A stretch of DNA of 64,000 nucleotides from Salsuginibacillus halophilus (GTDB lineage: Bacteria; Bacillota; Bacilli; Bacillales; Marinococcaceae), in the NCBI RefSeq assembly GCF_003014715.1, contig NZ_PYAV01000008.1:124001-188000 (forward strand), given 5' to 3'. Each line of letters opens with the position of its first letter. Position 1 is the stretch's first letter. The notes below the pieces were generated by a model. The model was not told where the DNA came from. It did no database searches and saw nothing but the letters and a program-made list of their open reading frames with translations. This document shows positions 53,833-63,302 of this stretch, one piece after another. The translations under genes and the position numbers were made by a program.

Positions 53833-54819
53833 ATGTCAGGTTTAGAAAAACTGCATGAAGTATTAGACCAACAAGCGGTTCGAATTCAAACAGAAACGAG
53901 CCGCACGTATTTAGAAGCTTTAGCTGAAGCTGGAGAAAATATTTTTCAAAACACAATTGTACAAACTGATCTATCAGAAGAAGGAGAGGCATACTGCCGC
54001 AACCTTCTTGAGGATACGGGACTTGCAGACTGTGGTAAAGAGGATGTGCGCCGGGCATTTCAACTTGCTGTCATTAAAGGTATGAAAGAAGCTGTGCAGC
54101 CGAATCATGCCATGACCCCGGATGCGGTTGCGTTGTTTATTGGTTACTTTGTACAAAAGCTGACCGGAGATAAAGAAAACGTCAAACTGCTAGATCCAGC
54201 AATGGGAACGGCCAACCTTCTCACAGCAATTAAAAACCAAACATCAAACGAAGTGGCATTGTACGGGGCGGAAGCGGACGAAACGCTCGTAAATATAGCT
54301 TACGTTATGATGAACCTACAGGCGCAGGAAGCGGAACTGTTTTACAAAGACAGCATCGCTCATTTAGACGTCCCGCCGATCGATGTAATAGCGACGGATC
54401 TTCCGGTCGGTCTTTATACCCGTGATGATGTTGCTGTTAATTTTGAGTTGTGCGCAGAAAGCGGTCACTCTCCGGCGCACCATTTAATGATAGAACGTTC
54501 GCTTGCAAGCTTAAAAGAAGGCGGTTACGGCATTTTTCTCATTCCAAACGCGCTGTTTCATGAGGAAGGAGCGGACCGGCTCCATCAACACGTCAAAAAT
54601 GAGGCTGTGATTCTTGGACTACTGCAGCTGCCGGAAACAATGTTTAAAGACCAAAAGCTTGCAAAAAGCATCTGGATTGTTCAAAAGAAAGGTAAGGGTG
54701 TGACTCAGCCGCAACAGGCACTGCTTGCTGAACTCCCGTCATTCACCCGGGAGGAAGCGTTAGCAGATATGATGCAGCAGATTGATCGTTGGATGAAAGA
54801 TGAACTTGGTATCGAATAA
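53833..54819 (+). CDS. ytxK: YtxK-like SAM-dependent methyltransferase
   Basis: A 328-residue protein of the N6-adenine DNA methyltransferase fold (YtxK family). SAM motif I is LLDPAMGTANLL (119-130); motif IV, usually NPPY, reads ATDLPVGLY, so a DNA-methylase type of activity is doubtful. The N-terminal 90 residues are helical. The gene divergently flanks rpsD and precedes ackA, as in B. subtilis. ATG at 53833; an upstream in-frame ATG (53782) has no site. Confidence 0.85.
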   Translation: MSGLEKLHEVLDQQAVRIQTETSRTYLEALAEAGENIFQNTIVQTDLSEEGEAYCRNLLEDTGLADCGKEDVRRAFQLAVIKGMKEAVQPNHAMTPDAVALFIGYFVQKLTGDKENVKLLDPAMGTANLLTAIKNQTSNEVALYGAEADETLVNIAYVMMNLQAQEAELFYKDSIAHLDVPPIDVIATDLPVGLYTRDDVAVNFELCAESGHSPAHHLMIERSLASLKEGGYGIFLIPNALFHEEGADRLHQHVKNEAVILGLLQLPETMFKDQKLAKSIWIVQKKGKGVTQPQQALLAELPSFTREEALADMMQQIDRWMKDELGIE

Positions 54820-54827
54820 TAAAACCT

Positions 54828-54864
54828 GCCTGCGTTGATGATAAATCCGCGCAGGCTTTTTTTG
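54828..54864 (+). terminator. Terminator after ytxK
   Basis: GCCTGCG (54828-54834) pairs with CGCAGGC (54850-54856), then seven T. Confidence 0.75.
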
Positions 54865-54870
54865 TTTCTA

Positions 54871-54954
54871 TGGTAGCGCTCTCAAGTCAGAAAACAGTGA
54901 AAATGCCGACATGGCAGGGATTTGTTGCAACGAAGCGCCGCAAGTGATTAAATG
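54871..54954 (+). promoter_or_regulatory. ackA control region: cre-like site and promoter
   Basis: TGGTAGCGCTCTCA (54871-54884) matches the cre consensus at 12 of 14 positions. Downstream are TTGCAA (54926-54931), a 17-bp spacer and TTAAAT (54949-54954). A cre upstream of the promoter is the arrangement by which CcpA activates B. subtilis ackA; the distance here is somewhat larger. Confidence 0.5.
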
Positions 54955-55014
54955 AGGGCAGGACATTTCCAGGGTCAAATAAGGCTTAATGGATATTAAA
55001 GGAGCGAATGAATC

Positions 55015-56208
55015 ATGGCAAACATTATTGCAATTAACGCAGGCAGTTCATCGTTAAAATTTCAGCTGCTGCAAATGCCAGAAGAAAACGTCATTACAAA
55101 AGGCGTTATTGAACGTATTGGTCTTGACGGGCCGGAACTTTCTTTAGAAGTTGACGGTGAAAAGAAAAAAGAGTTTCTTGATATTACAAACCACGCGGAT
55201 GCAGTAAAGTCTCTACTCGAAGCATTAAAGCAATATCAAGTCATTGATTCTCTTGATGAAATTGACGGCATCGGTCACCGTGTTGTTCATGGTGGGGAGA
55301 AATTTGCAGACTCTGTTTTAATTACGGATGAAGTGATTGAAGGTATTAAAGCTGTTTCGGAGCTTGCACCTCTTCATAATCCAGCAAACTTAACCGGAAT
55401 TGAAGCTTTTCGTGAAGTTTTACCAAATGTGCCTGCCGTTGCAGTGTTTGATACGGCATTCCATCAAACGATGCCAAAAGAGCGGTACTTATATTCTATC
55501 CCTTATGAGTATTATGAGAACTACGGTATTCGTAAGTACGGGTTCCACGGTACTTCCCATAAGTACGTAACACAACGTGCAGCAGAAATGCTGGACCGTC
55601 CTGCAGAGTCACTGAAGTTGATCTCCTGCCACGTAGGTAATGGCGCAAGTGTGACTGCGGTTGACGGGGGCGAATCCATTGATACCTCGATGGGCTTTAC
55701 ACCACTTGCAGGTGTGACAATGGGTACGCGTTCTGGGAACATTGACCCGGCTTTAATTCCATTTATGATGGAAAAAACGGAGCAATCGGCAGAAGAAGTT
55801 GTGAATGTGTTAAATAAACAAAGTGGAATGCTTGGTTTAACAGGCATTTCAAGTGACTTGCGTGATATTGAAGATCGTGCTGCTGAAGGCGACGAAACGG
55901 CCCGTGTTGCACTAGATATCTTTACGAGCCGCCTTCACAAATACATCGGTTCTTATGCAGCGAGCATGAATGGTGTGGATGCGGTCATCTTTACAGCTGG
56001 TGTAGGTGAGAACAGTGACGTTGTACGTGAAAAAGTTATGACAGGCTTAGAGTTTATGGGTGTGCATTTCGATGCAGCGAAAAACCAGGTACGCGGACGT
56101 GAAGCTGAAATCACAAAAGATGATTCACCTGTAAAAGGATTAATCATCCCGACAAACGAAGAAGTTATGATCGCCCGCGATACGGAACGTCTCCGTAATG
56201 AAGGTTAA
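55015..56208 (+). CDS. ackA: Acetate kinase
   Basis: A 397-residue ASKHA-fold kinase. Family signatures: [16 protein letters not shown] at the N-terminus, [20 protein letters not shown] and [47 protein letters not shown], and FTAGVGENS. It makes ATP from acetyl phosphate in overflow metabolism. ATG follows AAAGGAG. Own control region and terminator. Confidence 0.97.
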   Translation: MANIIAINAGSSSLKFQLLQMPEENVITKGVIERIGLDGPELSLEVDGEKKKEFLDITNHADAVKSLLEALKQYQVIDSLDEIDGIGHRVVHGGEKFADSVLITDEVIEGIKAVSELAPLHNPANLTGIEAFREVLPNVPAVAVFDTAFHQTMPKERYLYSIPYEYYENYGIRKYGFHGTSHKYVTQRAAEMLDRPAESLKLISCHVGNGASVTAVDGGESIDTSMGFTPLAGVTMGTRSGNIDPALIPFMMEKTEQSAEEVVNVLNKQSGMLGLTGISSDLRDIEDRAAEGDETARVALDIFTSRLHKYIGSYAASMNGVDAVIFTAGVGENSDVVREKVMTGLEFMGVHFDAAKNQVRGREAEITKDDSPVKGLIIPTNEEVMIARDTERLRNEG

Positions 56209-56235
56209 TTTCTTCTATCTTAGGTAGAGCTGTAA

Positions 56236-56276
56236 AAAGCTCGTTGTGAAAGTTTTATATCACGACGAGCTTTTTT
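56236..56276 (+). terminator. Rho-independent terminator after ackA
   Basis: AAAGCTCGTTGTGA pairs with TCACGACGAGCTTT (one T-G pair), then TTT. Confidence 0.82.
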
Positions 56277-56349
56277 GCTGTTCAAAAGCCTGCTGTTTCC
56301 GGATATAATAACAAAGAGACCTTTAACCTATAGAAATGGGGCATGGTGC

Positions 56350-57303
56350 ATGAGCGAATGGCAGACGAAACAGGCCGGTGAGCGGGTCATTCAGTTTTTC
56401 GTCATTCAAGACCGCGCCGTCAAAACTGCATCGAATCAAAGTGAATATATGCACATCACCTTAAGTGACGCCTCCGGTACGCTGCAGGCACGTCTGTGGG
56501 ATGTTACTGAGAAACAAAAAGAAGCTTTTCAGCCGCGGATGGTTGTCAAAGTCGACGGCCGAATTGAATTTTTCCGGGGGATTCGTGAACTCCACATTTA
56601 CCGGATCCGGCTCGCAACAGAAGAGGACCAGCTTTCAATGGAACAACTTGTGCCGCATGCTCGCCGCTCAAAAGATGAAATGTGGCGGGAGATTATTGGT
56701 GTGATCGAGCAGGTAAAATCCCCTGTGCTTTCGCGCGTACTAAAAACGGTGGCAAATAACCGGGAGCTGCGCGATGCTTTAACGAGCTATCCAGCAAGTA
56801 AAGCGTATCACCATGCGTATTATGCTGGCCTTTTAGAACATATGGTCACACTATCACGGGCGGTAAGGGCGTTGAGCCCGGTTTATGAAGTTAACCGGGA
56901 TGAAATGCTTGCCCTCTGCATACTGCACGATGCGGGCAAAGTGAGAAAGTTTTCAAATGCTGCCGCACCACAGGTTACAAAGCAGGGCGAGTTGTTCGGT
57001 CATTTAATTTTAAGTTCAGACATTTTGCTTGAAGCAGCTGATGAAGCAGGGATTTCTCGTGACCATCCGGAAATTGAGACGCTTAGACACAGTATATTGA
57101 GCCATTATGGAGACGTTGAAAACGGATGGGGAAGTCCAGTCTCCGGACGTACGCGTGAGGCTGTGCTCTTTCATTATTTAGACCAGCTTGATTCCAAGCT
57201 TAGTGCCATGAGCCAAGCAGCTGAATCGGCATCTGATACAGCCCGTGGTGTTTACGTACCGATGTTGAAACGGAATATGTATGCAGGGGAGGATTTAAGT
57301 TGA
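56350..57303 (+). CDS. yhaM: 3'-5' exoribonuclease YhaM
   Basis: A 317-residue protein with an N-terminal OB-fold nucleic-acid-binding domain (about 10-110; MHITLSDASGTLQARLW) and a C-terminal HD phosphohydrolase domain with HHAYYAGLLEHMVTLSR and ALCILHDAGKVRKF. Length and order match YhaM, a 3'-5' exonuclease active on RNA and DNA. ATG at 56350 follows ATGGGG. Its stop overlaps the start of the next gene. In B. subtilis yhaM lies elsewhere as far as I recall. Confidence 0.9.
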   Translation: MSEWQTKQAGERVIQFFVIQDRAVKTASNQSEYMHITLSDASGTLQARLWDVTEKQKEAFQPRMVVKVDGRIEFFRGIRELHIYRIRLATEEDQLSMEQLVPHARRSKDEMWREIIGVIEQVKSPVLSRVLKTVANNRELRDALTSYPASKAYHHAYYAGLLEHMVTLSRAVRALSPVYEVNRDEMLALCILHDAGKVRKFSNAAAPQVTKQGELFGHLILSSDILLEAADEAGISRDHPEIETLRHSILSHYGDVENGWGSPVSGRTREAVLFHYLDQLDSKLSAMSQAAESASDTARGVYVPMLKRNMYAGEDLS

Positions 57304-58136
57304 GTTCTTATATTGAACGCAGGTGGCAAGAGATTGAAAAATGGGAAAATACACATTTTACTTATGATGCAACAGACTTGGAAGTAACGTCGCACCGTGC
57401 ACTCGAAAAAGGCTTTTATAATTTGCCGGAGTCCCAGCGGCGTCGAGCCTTAATGTTTGTAGATAAGTTTTTGTTTTACGCTCAGTCGCTTACGCTGAAT
57501 TCGAAATACCATGATGAAGCTGAAGATCGTTTAATCCGCATGGGGCAAGTGTTCGATGATGAGATTCAATCGATTGAAGATTTTCACCAATTGCAACTGC
57601 CGCAGTTGAATTATCTTTTATCTACCCAGCTTGCAAAACAGCGTCTTGTATCTCTTGGCCAAGGTGGGGCGACAGGATTTGGCGGTCCATTATTATTGGC
57701 AAGTGACCTCCCTATGCTGCTTTTAATTAACTTACGCACTGTACAGCTGACTGCGATGACCTACGGCTATGATTTGCGCTATCCAAACGAAATGATGACA
57801 GCCCTTCAAGTTTTTCATACAGCTTCACTTCCAAAACGTATGCAAAAAGCTTACTGGGATCAACTTCCACTCCATCAAGATGAAAATGGATCTTCACCTT
57901 ACTTTTATGATGGCGAAGAAGAAGTTGTTGATGCCACTTGGCTGCTGCAGCCGCTCCGTCATATCGCAAAAGCTGTAGTGCTGCAAAACTTTCGAAAGAA
58001 ACTTTTACAAGGTGTGCCGGTACTAGGTATTGCCTTTGGAGCCGCAGTTAACTATCAGTTTGCCCGCGAGGTTTCTGAAGTTGCTAAACGTTATTACGAA
58101 AAGCGTTGGATCATAGAGCATACAAATGGAGAGTGA
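57300..58136 (+). CDS. EcsC family protein
   Basis: A 278-residue EcsC-domain protein, recognised by GGATGFGGPLLLASDLPMLLLINLRTVQLTAMTYGYDL, the membrane-associated glycine-rich helix pair of the family. TTG start at 57300 overlaps the yhaM stop and follows GGGGAGGA. EcsC accompanies the EcsAB ABC transporter in B. subtilis, and B. subtilis yhaM lies close to ecsABC as I recall, so this pair may be a relic of that linkage. Role unknown. Confidence 0.8.
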   Translation: MSSYIERRWQEIEKWENTHFTYDATDLEVTSHRALEKGFYNLPESQRRRALMFVDKFLFYAQSLTLNSKYHDEAEDRLIRMGQVFDDEIQSIEDFHQLQLPQLNYLLSTQLAKQRLVSLGQGGATGFGGPLLLASDLPMLLLINLRTVQLTAMTYGYDLRYPNEMMTALQVFHTASLPKRMQKAYWDQLPLHQDENGSSPYFYDGEEEVVDATWLLQPLRHIAKAVVLQNFRKKLLQGVPVLGIAFGAAVNYQFAREVSEVAKRYYEKRWIIEHTNGE

Positions 58137-58140
58137 TTTG

Positions 58141-58180
58141 TTAAGCATTTCAGTTGAGGCTACTCACTGAAATGCTTTTA
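58141..58180 (+). terminator. Rho-independent terminator after EcsC gene
   Basis: AAGCATTTCAGT (58143-58154) pairs with ACTGAAATGCTT (58166-58177), followed by TTATTC. Confidence 0.8.
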
Positions 58181-58253
58181 TTCATCTATATTCATAAACA
58201 TTCTGCGTACAACGGCGGTTTTAAGCGGGTTTGTATTTATTTTTATACTTTTT

Positions 58254-58389
58254 TATGAATATATATTGCATTCAACGAGAAACGATGATACATTAGGAAT
58301 TGTCAAACAGCGAAACAAAACAAGAAAACAGTCGCTCTTTTTTTAAATGTTTTTGCATAAAAATGATTAAATAAGTATTTATATTCACT
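58254..58389 (+). promoter_or_regulatory. argGH promoter with two ARG boxes
   Basis: Promoter TTGCAT (58266-58271), 17-bp spacer, TACATT (58289-58294). TATGAATATATATTGCAT (58254-58271), close to the Bacillus ARG-box consensus, covers the -35; a second box AGTGAATATAAATACT on the reverse strand (58374-58389) lies just before the ribosome site. Two sites flanking a promoter is the usual AhrC/ArgR looping arrangement, giving arginine repression. Box calls are by eye. Confidence 0.6.
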
Positions 58390-58403
58390 CGGAGGGATTT
58401 TGT

Positions 58404-59615
58404 ATGGCAAATCAAAAGATTGTATTAGCATATTCAGGCGGGCTCGACACATCAGTTGCAATTCGGTGGTTGATGGATCATGGTTATGATGTTGTAGCTG
58501 TTGGTCTTGATGTTGGTGAAGGAAATGACCTTGATTTTGTGAAACAAAAAGCACTCGATGTTGGTGCAGTTCAATCTTACACGATTGATGCGAAAAACGA
58601 GTTCGCTGAATCTTTTGTTTTGCCGGCACTACAAGCGCATACGATGTATGAGCAAAAGTATCCGCTCGTGTCTGCACTTTCTCGTCCGCTGATTTCGAAA
58701 AAGCTTGTAGAAATTGCTGAACATACAAATGCGGATGCAATTGCCCACGGGTGTACCGGAAAAGGAAATGACCAAGTCCGGTTTGAAGTGTCCATTCAAG
58801 CACTCAACCCTGATCTTGAGGTTGTTGCCCCAGTGAGAGAATGGGGTTGGACACGTGATGAAGAAATTGCTTACGCATCAAAACATGAAATTCCAATTCC
58901 GATCAATTTAGATAACCCTTACTCAGTGGATCAAAACTTGTGGGGTAGAAGCTGTGAGTGTGGTGTCTTAGAAGATCCTTGGGCGACGCCGCCAGAAGGT
59001 GCGTATGAGCTTACAGCACCAATTGAAGCGGCACCTGATGAAGCTGATATTGTCGAGATCTCCTTTGAAAAAGGTAAACCAACAGCGTTAAATGGCAATG
59101 CTCTTCCACTTGATGAACTAATTTTAGAGTTGAATAAGATCGCTGGTAAGCACGGTGTAGGCCGGATTGATCATGTAGAAAACCGGATGGTTGGTATTAA
59201 ATCCCGTGAAGTATACGAGTGCCCGGGTGCTATCACGTTAATCCAGGCCCATAAAGAACTTGAAGATTTGACACTTCCGAAAGAGACTGCACACTTTAAG
59301 CCTGTTGTTGAAAAGAAAATGGCAGAACTCATTTACGATGGTCTCTGGTTCTCTAAGCTTCGCCCAGCATTAGAAGCTTTCCTTGCTGAAACGCAGGAAA
59401 ACGTTACAGGCACGGTACGTGTGAAGCTCTTCAAAGGTCACGCTGTTGTAGAAGGTCGGACGTCGGCATACTCTTTATATAATGAGAAGCTTGCCACATA
59501 CTCTGCTGATGATGAATTTGATCATAATGCTGCGGTTGGATTTATTAACCTGTGGGGACTTCCGACAAAAGTTCAAAGTAAAGTTGATAAAGAGAAAAAC
59601 GGGGTAAATGTATGA
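58404..59615 (+). CDS. argG: Argininosuccinate synthase
   Basis: A 403-residue N-type ATP pyrophosphatase. The PP-loop is [10 protein letters not shown] (9-18); [13 protein letters not shown] and [16 protein letters not shown] are further signatures. It joins citrulline and aspartate in arginine synthesis. ATG follows GGAGGGA. It overlaps argH by 4 bp (ATGA). Confidence 0.97.
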   Translation: MANQKIVLAYSGGLDTSVAIRWLMDHGYDVVAVGLDVGEGNDLDFVKQKALDVGAVQSYTIDAKNEFAESFVLPALQAHTMYEQKYPLVSALSRPLISKKLVEIAEHTNADAIAHGCTGKGNDQVRFEVSIQALNPDLEVVAPVREWGWTRDEEIAYASKHEIPIPINLDNPYSVDQNLWGRSCECGVLEDPWATPPEGAYELTAPIEAAPDEADIVEISFEKGKPTALNGNALPLDELILELNKIAGKHGVGRIDHVENRMVGIKSREVYECPGAITLIQAHKELEDLTLPKETAHFKPVVEKKMAELIYDGLWFSKLRPALEAFLAETQENVTGTVRVKLFKGHAVVEGRTSAYSLYNEKLATYSADDEFDHNAAVGFINLWGLPTKVQSKVDKEKNGVNV

Positions 59616-61000
59616 CAAAACTTTGGGGTGGACGTTTCACAAAAGAAGCACAAGCATGGGTCGATGCCTTTGGGGCATCGATCCCTTTTGACCAAAAGCT
59701 TGTGATCGAGGATATTGAAGGTAGTAAAGCACATGTGGAGATGCTTGCTACAACTGGCGTTATCACAGAAGAAGAACAAGCGGAAATCACTCAAGGCTTG
59801 AATGAACTGCTTCAAGAAGCAGCAGAAGGAAAGTTAGCTTATAAAGTGGAAAATGAAGATATCCACTTAAATCTTGAGCAACTGCTAATCGAAAAAGTCG
59901 GTCCAGTCGGAGGGAAGCTGCACACCGGTAGGAGTCGCAATGATCAAGTCGCCTTGGATATGCATTTATATATTAAAAAGCAAACAGAAGATATGATGTC
60001 TAATATTCACCGGCTCCAGCAAGTACTCGTCGAACAAGCGGAAGCTCACGTAGAAACGATCTTTCCAGGGTATACGCATTTGCAGCGTGCGCAGCCGGTT
60101 TCTTTTGCGCATCATCTGCTTGCCTACGTGTGGATGCTCGAGCGGGACTATCAGCGACTAAATGACAGCTTAAAGCGGGTAAATGTTTCTCCGCTCGGCA
60201 GTGGTGCTCTTGCAGGTACAACATTTCCAATTGATCGTAAGCAGACAGCAGAAGCGCTCGGTTTTGCTGATGTGTATGCAAACAGTATGGACGCTGTCAG
60301 TGACCGGGATTTTGTGCTCGAGTTTTTGAGCGCATCATCAGTCATTATGATGCACTTATCACGGCTTTCTGAAGAAATGATTCTTTGGTCAAGCGAAGAG
60401 TTCAACTTCATTGAGCTAGATGATACATTTGCAACCGGAAGCAGCATTATGCCGCAGAAAAAAAATCCGGATATGGCCGAGCTTGTACGTGGGAAAACGG
60501 GGAGAGTTTACGGCAGTTTAATGTCGCTGTTAACGATGTTGAAAGGTTTACCTCTAGCCTACAACAAAGATATGCAGGAAGATAAAGAAGGTGCATTTGA
60601 TACGGCAGTTACAGTGAACGGTTCACTGCAGATTTTTGCCGGTATGATCGAGACGATGCATGTAAAGACAGAGCAGATGAGCAGTTCTACGCAGCAAGAT
60701 TTCTCTAATGCAACTGAAGTAGCTGATTATTTAGCCGCAAAAGGCATGCCGTTTCGTGAAGCACATGAAGTTGTCGGTAAGCTTGTGTTGCACTGTATTC
60801 ATGAAGGATGTTATTTAAAGGATTTGTCGATGAGCGTGTATCAAAGTGCCAGCGAATTGTTTTCAGAGGATATTTACGAAGTTATTGATCCACATTTTGC
60901 GGTTGCCCGTCGCAACAGTGAAGGTGGTACTGGCTTTCAAGAAGTGCGCGAAGCGTTAAAGCTAGCTGGAAATGTTTTAGCTGAAAAGGATAATAAGTAG
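59612..61000 (+). CDS. argH: Argininosuccinate lyase
   Basis: A 462-residue fumarase/aspartase-superfamily lyase. Signature [12 protein letters not shown] with the catalytic Ser region, plus [13 protein letters not shown] and [13 protein letters not shown]. It splits argininosuccinate into arginine and fumarate. Translationally coupled to argG by a 4-bp overlap; terminator at 61055. Confidence 0.97.
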   Translation: MTKLWGGRFTKEAQAWVDAFGASIPFDQKLVIEDIEGSKAHVEMLATTGVITEEEQAEITQGLNELLQEAAEGKLAYKVENEDIHLNLEQLLIEKVGPVGGKLHTGRSRNDQVALDMHLYIKKQTEDMMSNIHRLQQVLVEQAEAHVETIFPGYTHLQRAQPVSFAHHLLAYVWMLERDYQRLNDSLKRVNVSPLGSGALAGTTFPIDRKQTAEALGFADVYANSMDAVSDRDFVLEFLSASSVIMMHLSRLSEEMILWSSEEFNFIELDDTFATGSSIMPQKKNPDMAELVRGKTGRVYGSLMSLLTMLKGLPLAYNKDMQEDKEGAFDTAVTVNGSLQIFAGMIETMHVKTEQMSSSTQQDFSNATEVADYLAAKGMPFREAHEVVGKLVLHCIHEGCYLKDLSMSVYQSASELFSEDIYEVIDPHFAVARRNSEGGTGFQEVREALKLAGNVLAEKDNK

Positions 61001-61054
61001 ACTATAGGTGTTTGATAGCTTTTAGGCCCTTCATAAAAACGTTGAACCATATAT

Positions 61055-61096
61055 AAAGAAAGGAGCTGTAACCTCGTTATTACAGCTCCTTTCTTT
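61055..61096. terminator. Bidirectional terminator between argH and uspA
   Basis: Perfect 17-bp inverted repeat AAAGAAAGGAGCTGTAA / TTACAGCTCCTTTCTTT between converging genes. Confidence 0.9.
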
Positions 61097-61121
61097 ATTA
61101 TTATTTCACACCCGCTCAAGG

Positions 61122-61556
61122 TTAGGAACGTACGATTAAAACATCGCATTGTGCATGGCGTGTGATTGCTTCTGACACACTGCCCATTAATATGCGCTCA
61201 ACTTTGTTTAAGCCGGTTGCACCAGTGACAATGAGATCAACATTGTAACTTTTAGCTAAATCTTTTGGGATTTTCGCTTTTGGCGAACCGAACTCAATGA
61301 CCGTCTGAACCTCGGAAACCCCGTATTCTTCAGCCTGCTGCTTGTAGTCGGCAAGCATATCTTTTGCCTGGGTCTCTGCACGAGAAACAATGGTGCGATC
61401 GTACTGTTCGATTGTTGCAAACGTTCGTGTGTCAATCACGTGCGCAATAACAAGTCCTGCTTCATGATTTTTAGCACTTTCACAAGCTGTTTGGAATGCC
61501 GTTTTTGCTTCCTCTGACCCGTCCATACCAACTAATACAGTGTTGTACTTTGACAT
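61122..61556 (-). CDS. Universal stress protein (UspA family)
   Basis: A 144-residue UspA-fold protein. NTVLVGMDGSEEAKTAF opens the domain and the ATP-binding pattern G-2X-G-9X-G-S is intact in TGATGLNKVERILMGSVSEA. It is probably an ATP-binding stress protein. ATG at 61556 or 61559 (adjacent), behind AAGGGG. An upstream extension in the same frame looks like a non-coding leader. Confidence 0.9.
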   Translation of the reverse strand: MSKYNTVLVGMDGSEEAKTAFQTACESAKNHEAGLVIAHVIDTRTFATIEQYDRTIVSRAETQAKDMLADYKQQAEEYGVSEVQTVIEFGSPKAKIPKDLAKSYNVDLIVTGATGLNKVERILMGSVSEAITRHAQCDVLIVRS

Positions 61557-61666
61557 CATCTCATCCCCTTTTTTGATGTGAGTTGCAGCGTGGATGCATA
61601 AAACAATAGATGTACAGAACAAACTACAACTAAGTAATATAAATTCCCTATTAGGAGTGTACCCAC

Positions 61667-61798
61667 ATGGCACATACCCCCAAACGTAAAAATGAAGAAA
61701 CTGAAGGTGTTAATGAAACGAAAGAATTATTGAATGAAGCTTACGGCTTATCGAATCCTAAAGCTGAAAAAATAAGTAAAAAGAAGAAGAACCGTTAA
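61667..61798 (+). CDS. Small Lys-rich protein of 43 residues
   Basis: ATG at 61667 behind TAGGAGTG; the product reads MAHTPKRKNEETEG at the start and ends KISKKKKNR, with a helical, acidic centre (NETKELLNEAYG). It diverges from uspA and is followed by its own terminator (61818), which supports it as a real gene. Size and composition resemble minor spore proteins, but I recognise no specific family. Confidence 0.6.
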   Translation: MAHTPKRKNEETEGVNETKELLNEAYGLSNPKAEKISKKKKNR

Positions 61799-61817
61799 TC
61801 ATTAAAGCAATTTACAC

Positions 61818-61859
61818 AAAGCCAGTACGCTGAATGAAAATAGCGTGCTGGCTTTTTTT
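61818..61859 (+). terminator. Rho-independent terminator after the 43-residue ORF
   Basis: AAAGCCAGTACGCT (61818-61831) pairs with AGCGTGCTGGCTTT (61842-61855, one G-T), then TTTT. Confidence 0.85.
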
Positions 61860-61961
61860 ACGGAATATAAGTGCTGTTTTTTGCGACTTTACGTTGTTTT
61901 TATTAAGATGAAAGTAATAACATCAGTTGCATTAAGCTGCGACTGGAAAAGGGTGGTACGT

Positions 61962-62723
61962 ATGAGGCACGTTTTTGTTACAGCAGGATCAAAAGGACTC
62001 GGCCGCAAAGTTACAGAAGCATTTTTAGCAGCAGGTGACTGTGTGACAGTAACGTATCGAAATGATCGGCAATCTTATCTCAATCTTTGTGAAGCGCATA
62101 GCGATACATGTGACCGCCTTTTTGCGGTACAAGGTGATTTGACGAAATCTGAGGATATTCAGCGTATGATGCAACAGGCGACTTCGACGTTTGGTTCTGT
62201 AGAGGTGCTGGTCAATAATGCTGGACCATACATATTTGAGCGTAAAAAGCTTTATGATTATACACCGGGCGAATGGGAAGCTATGGTTTCTGGCAATTTG
62301 AGTGCAATGTTTTATTTATTACAGGAGGTTCTTCCGGAGATGCGCCGGCAAAAGTATGGTCGGATTGTATCATACGGCTTTCAAGAGGCAGCCAATGCAC
62401 CTGGGTGGCTGTATCGTTCTGCATTTGCTGCAGCTAAAAGCGGCTTAGCGTCTTTAACAAAAACTGTTGCACTAGAAGAAGCTGAACATGGAATTACGAT
62501 GAATATGGTATGTCCGGGTGAGATCACTTCAGAATTTAAAGAGTCAACAGTTGCAGAAGTGAAGCAGATTGAGGCACCGGAAGTTCCAGTTGGACGTCCA
62601 GGTAGTGGTGGCGATATCGCACGGGCGGTTGCTTTTTTATGTGATAGTAGTTCAGATTTTATTACCGGTAGTGTTCTTGAAGTTACCGGTGGAGCGGATG
62701 TGCTTCATAAACGACGTAATTAA
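61962..62723 (+). CDS. ytkK: Short-chain dehydrogenase/reductase, YtkK-like
   Basis: A 253-residue SDR. NAD(P) motif TAGSKGLG (6-13), NNAGPYIFERKKL, and VCPGEITSEFKES are in place. At the catalytic Tyr-xxx-Lys site the sequence is SAFAAAKSG, that is Phe instead of Tyr in the usual position, while Lys is kept. This suggests an altered or non-catalytic role, or use of another residue. The layout is like B. subtilis YtkK near argGH. ATG at 61962 follows AAGGGTGG; upstream in-frame starts overlap a terminator. Confidence 0.82.
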   Translation: MRHVFVTAGSKGLGRKVTEAFLAAGDCVTVTYRNDRQSYLNLCEAHSDTCDRLFAVQGDLTKSEDIQRMMQQATSTFGSVEVLVNNAGPYIFERKKLYDYTPGEWEAMVSGNLSAMFYLLQEVLPEMRRQKYGRIVSYGFQEAANAPGWLYRSAFAAAKSGLASLTKTVALEEAEHGITMNMVCPGEITSEFKESTVAEVKQIEAPEVPVGRPGSGGDIARAVAFLCDSSSDFITGSVLEVTGGADVLHKRRN

Positions 62724-62819
62724 TGATCGTGATTATGTGAGAGCGAAGTTGCATGTGAACTGCGCTTGTATAAATGTGAAGGCCGATGATCACCTTAAAA
62801 AATAAAAGCAGGTGTTTAT

Positions 62820-63203
62820 ATGGTCCTCATGAAAATTCTGTTTGCTACATCTCTTATATTTGTACCGGCAGTGGCAGTCGAGGCAGCAAATAATACTGAG
62901 TTAATGGAAGCTTTTGCACTACGAGTATATGTGGAGACAGATGATGAACAGGTTCATCAATGGTCTTATGACAGCCCCTCCTATTACGAATACCAGCATA
63001 ACAATGCAGTTTTACGAAATGAAGAGGCCAAAGGAAAAGTTGAACGTATGACTGAAGTTTTAAATATTAATGAACATACCGATTCAGAACAACTAGCTCG
63101 ACGATTAAAAGCTGCTGGGTTTACGAATGTTACCCATATTGATGTACGTTACCGTGACGAAGATAGTGCCTTGTTCACATGGCAATGGAAAAAAGAAGGT
63201 TGA
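62820..63203 (+). CDS. Small exported protein, possibly YusW-like
   Basis: A 127-residue protein with an N-terminal signal peptide (MKILFATSLIFVPAVAVEAAN; likely cleaved after the Ala-rich site). The mature part FALRVYVETDDEQVHQWSYDSPS ... EVLNINEHTDSEQLARRLKAAGF ... HIDVRYRDEDSALFTWQW resembles one YusW-type domain (strand, strand, helix, strand). No cysteine or lipobox. ATG at 62820 follows GCAGGTG; ATG at 62829 is possible. Function unknown. Confidence 0.6.
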   Translation: MVLMKILFATSLIFVPAVAVEAANNTELMEAFALRVYVETDDEQVHQWSYDSPSYYEYQHNNAVLRNEEAKGKVERMTEVLNINEHTDSEQLARRLKAAGFTNVTHIDVRYRDEDSALFTWQWKKEG

Positions 63204-63243
63204 AAGTAACGTGAAAATCCGTTATTTTAAAAGCTGGATATAA

Positions 63244-63257
63244 CGTAAGCGTTTGCA
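63244..63257 (+). promoter_or_regulatory. Candidate cre site upstream of ald
   Basis: CGTAAGCGTTTGCA matches the cre consensus at 12 of 14 positions, 46 bp before the ald start. TATAAC just upstream may be the -10, but no clear -35 is visible. Confidence 0.35.
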
Positions 63258-63302
63258 AAATTAACCTTGCACATTTGGGTACAAGGGTGAGGAGAGGATA
63301 TT

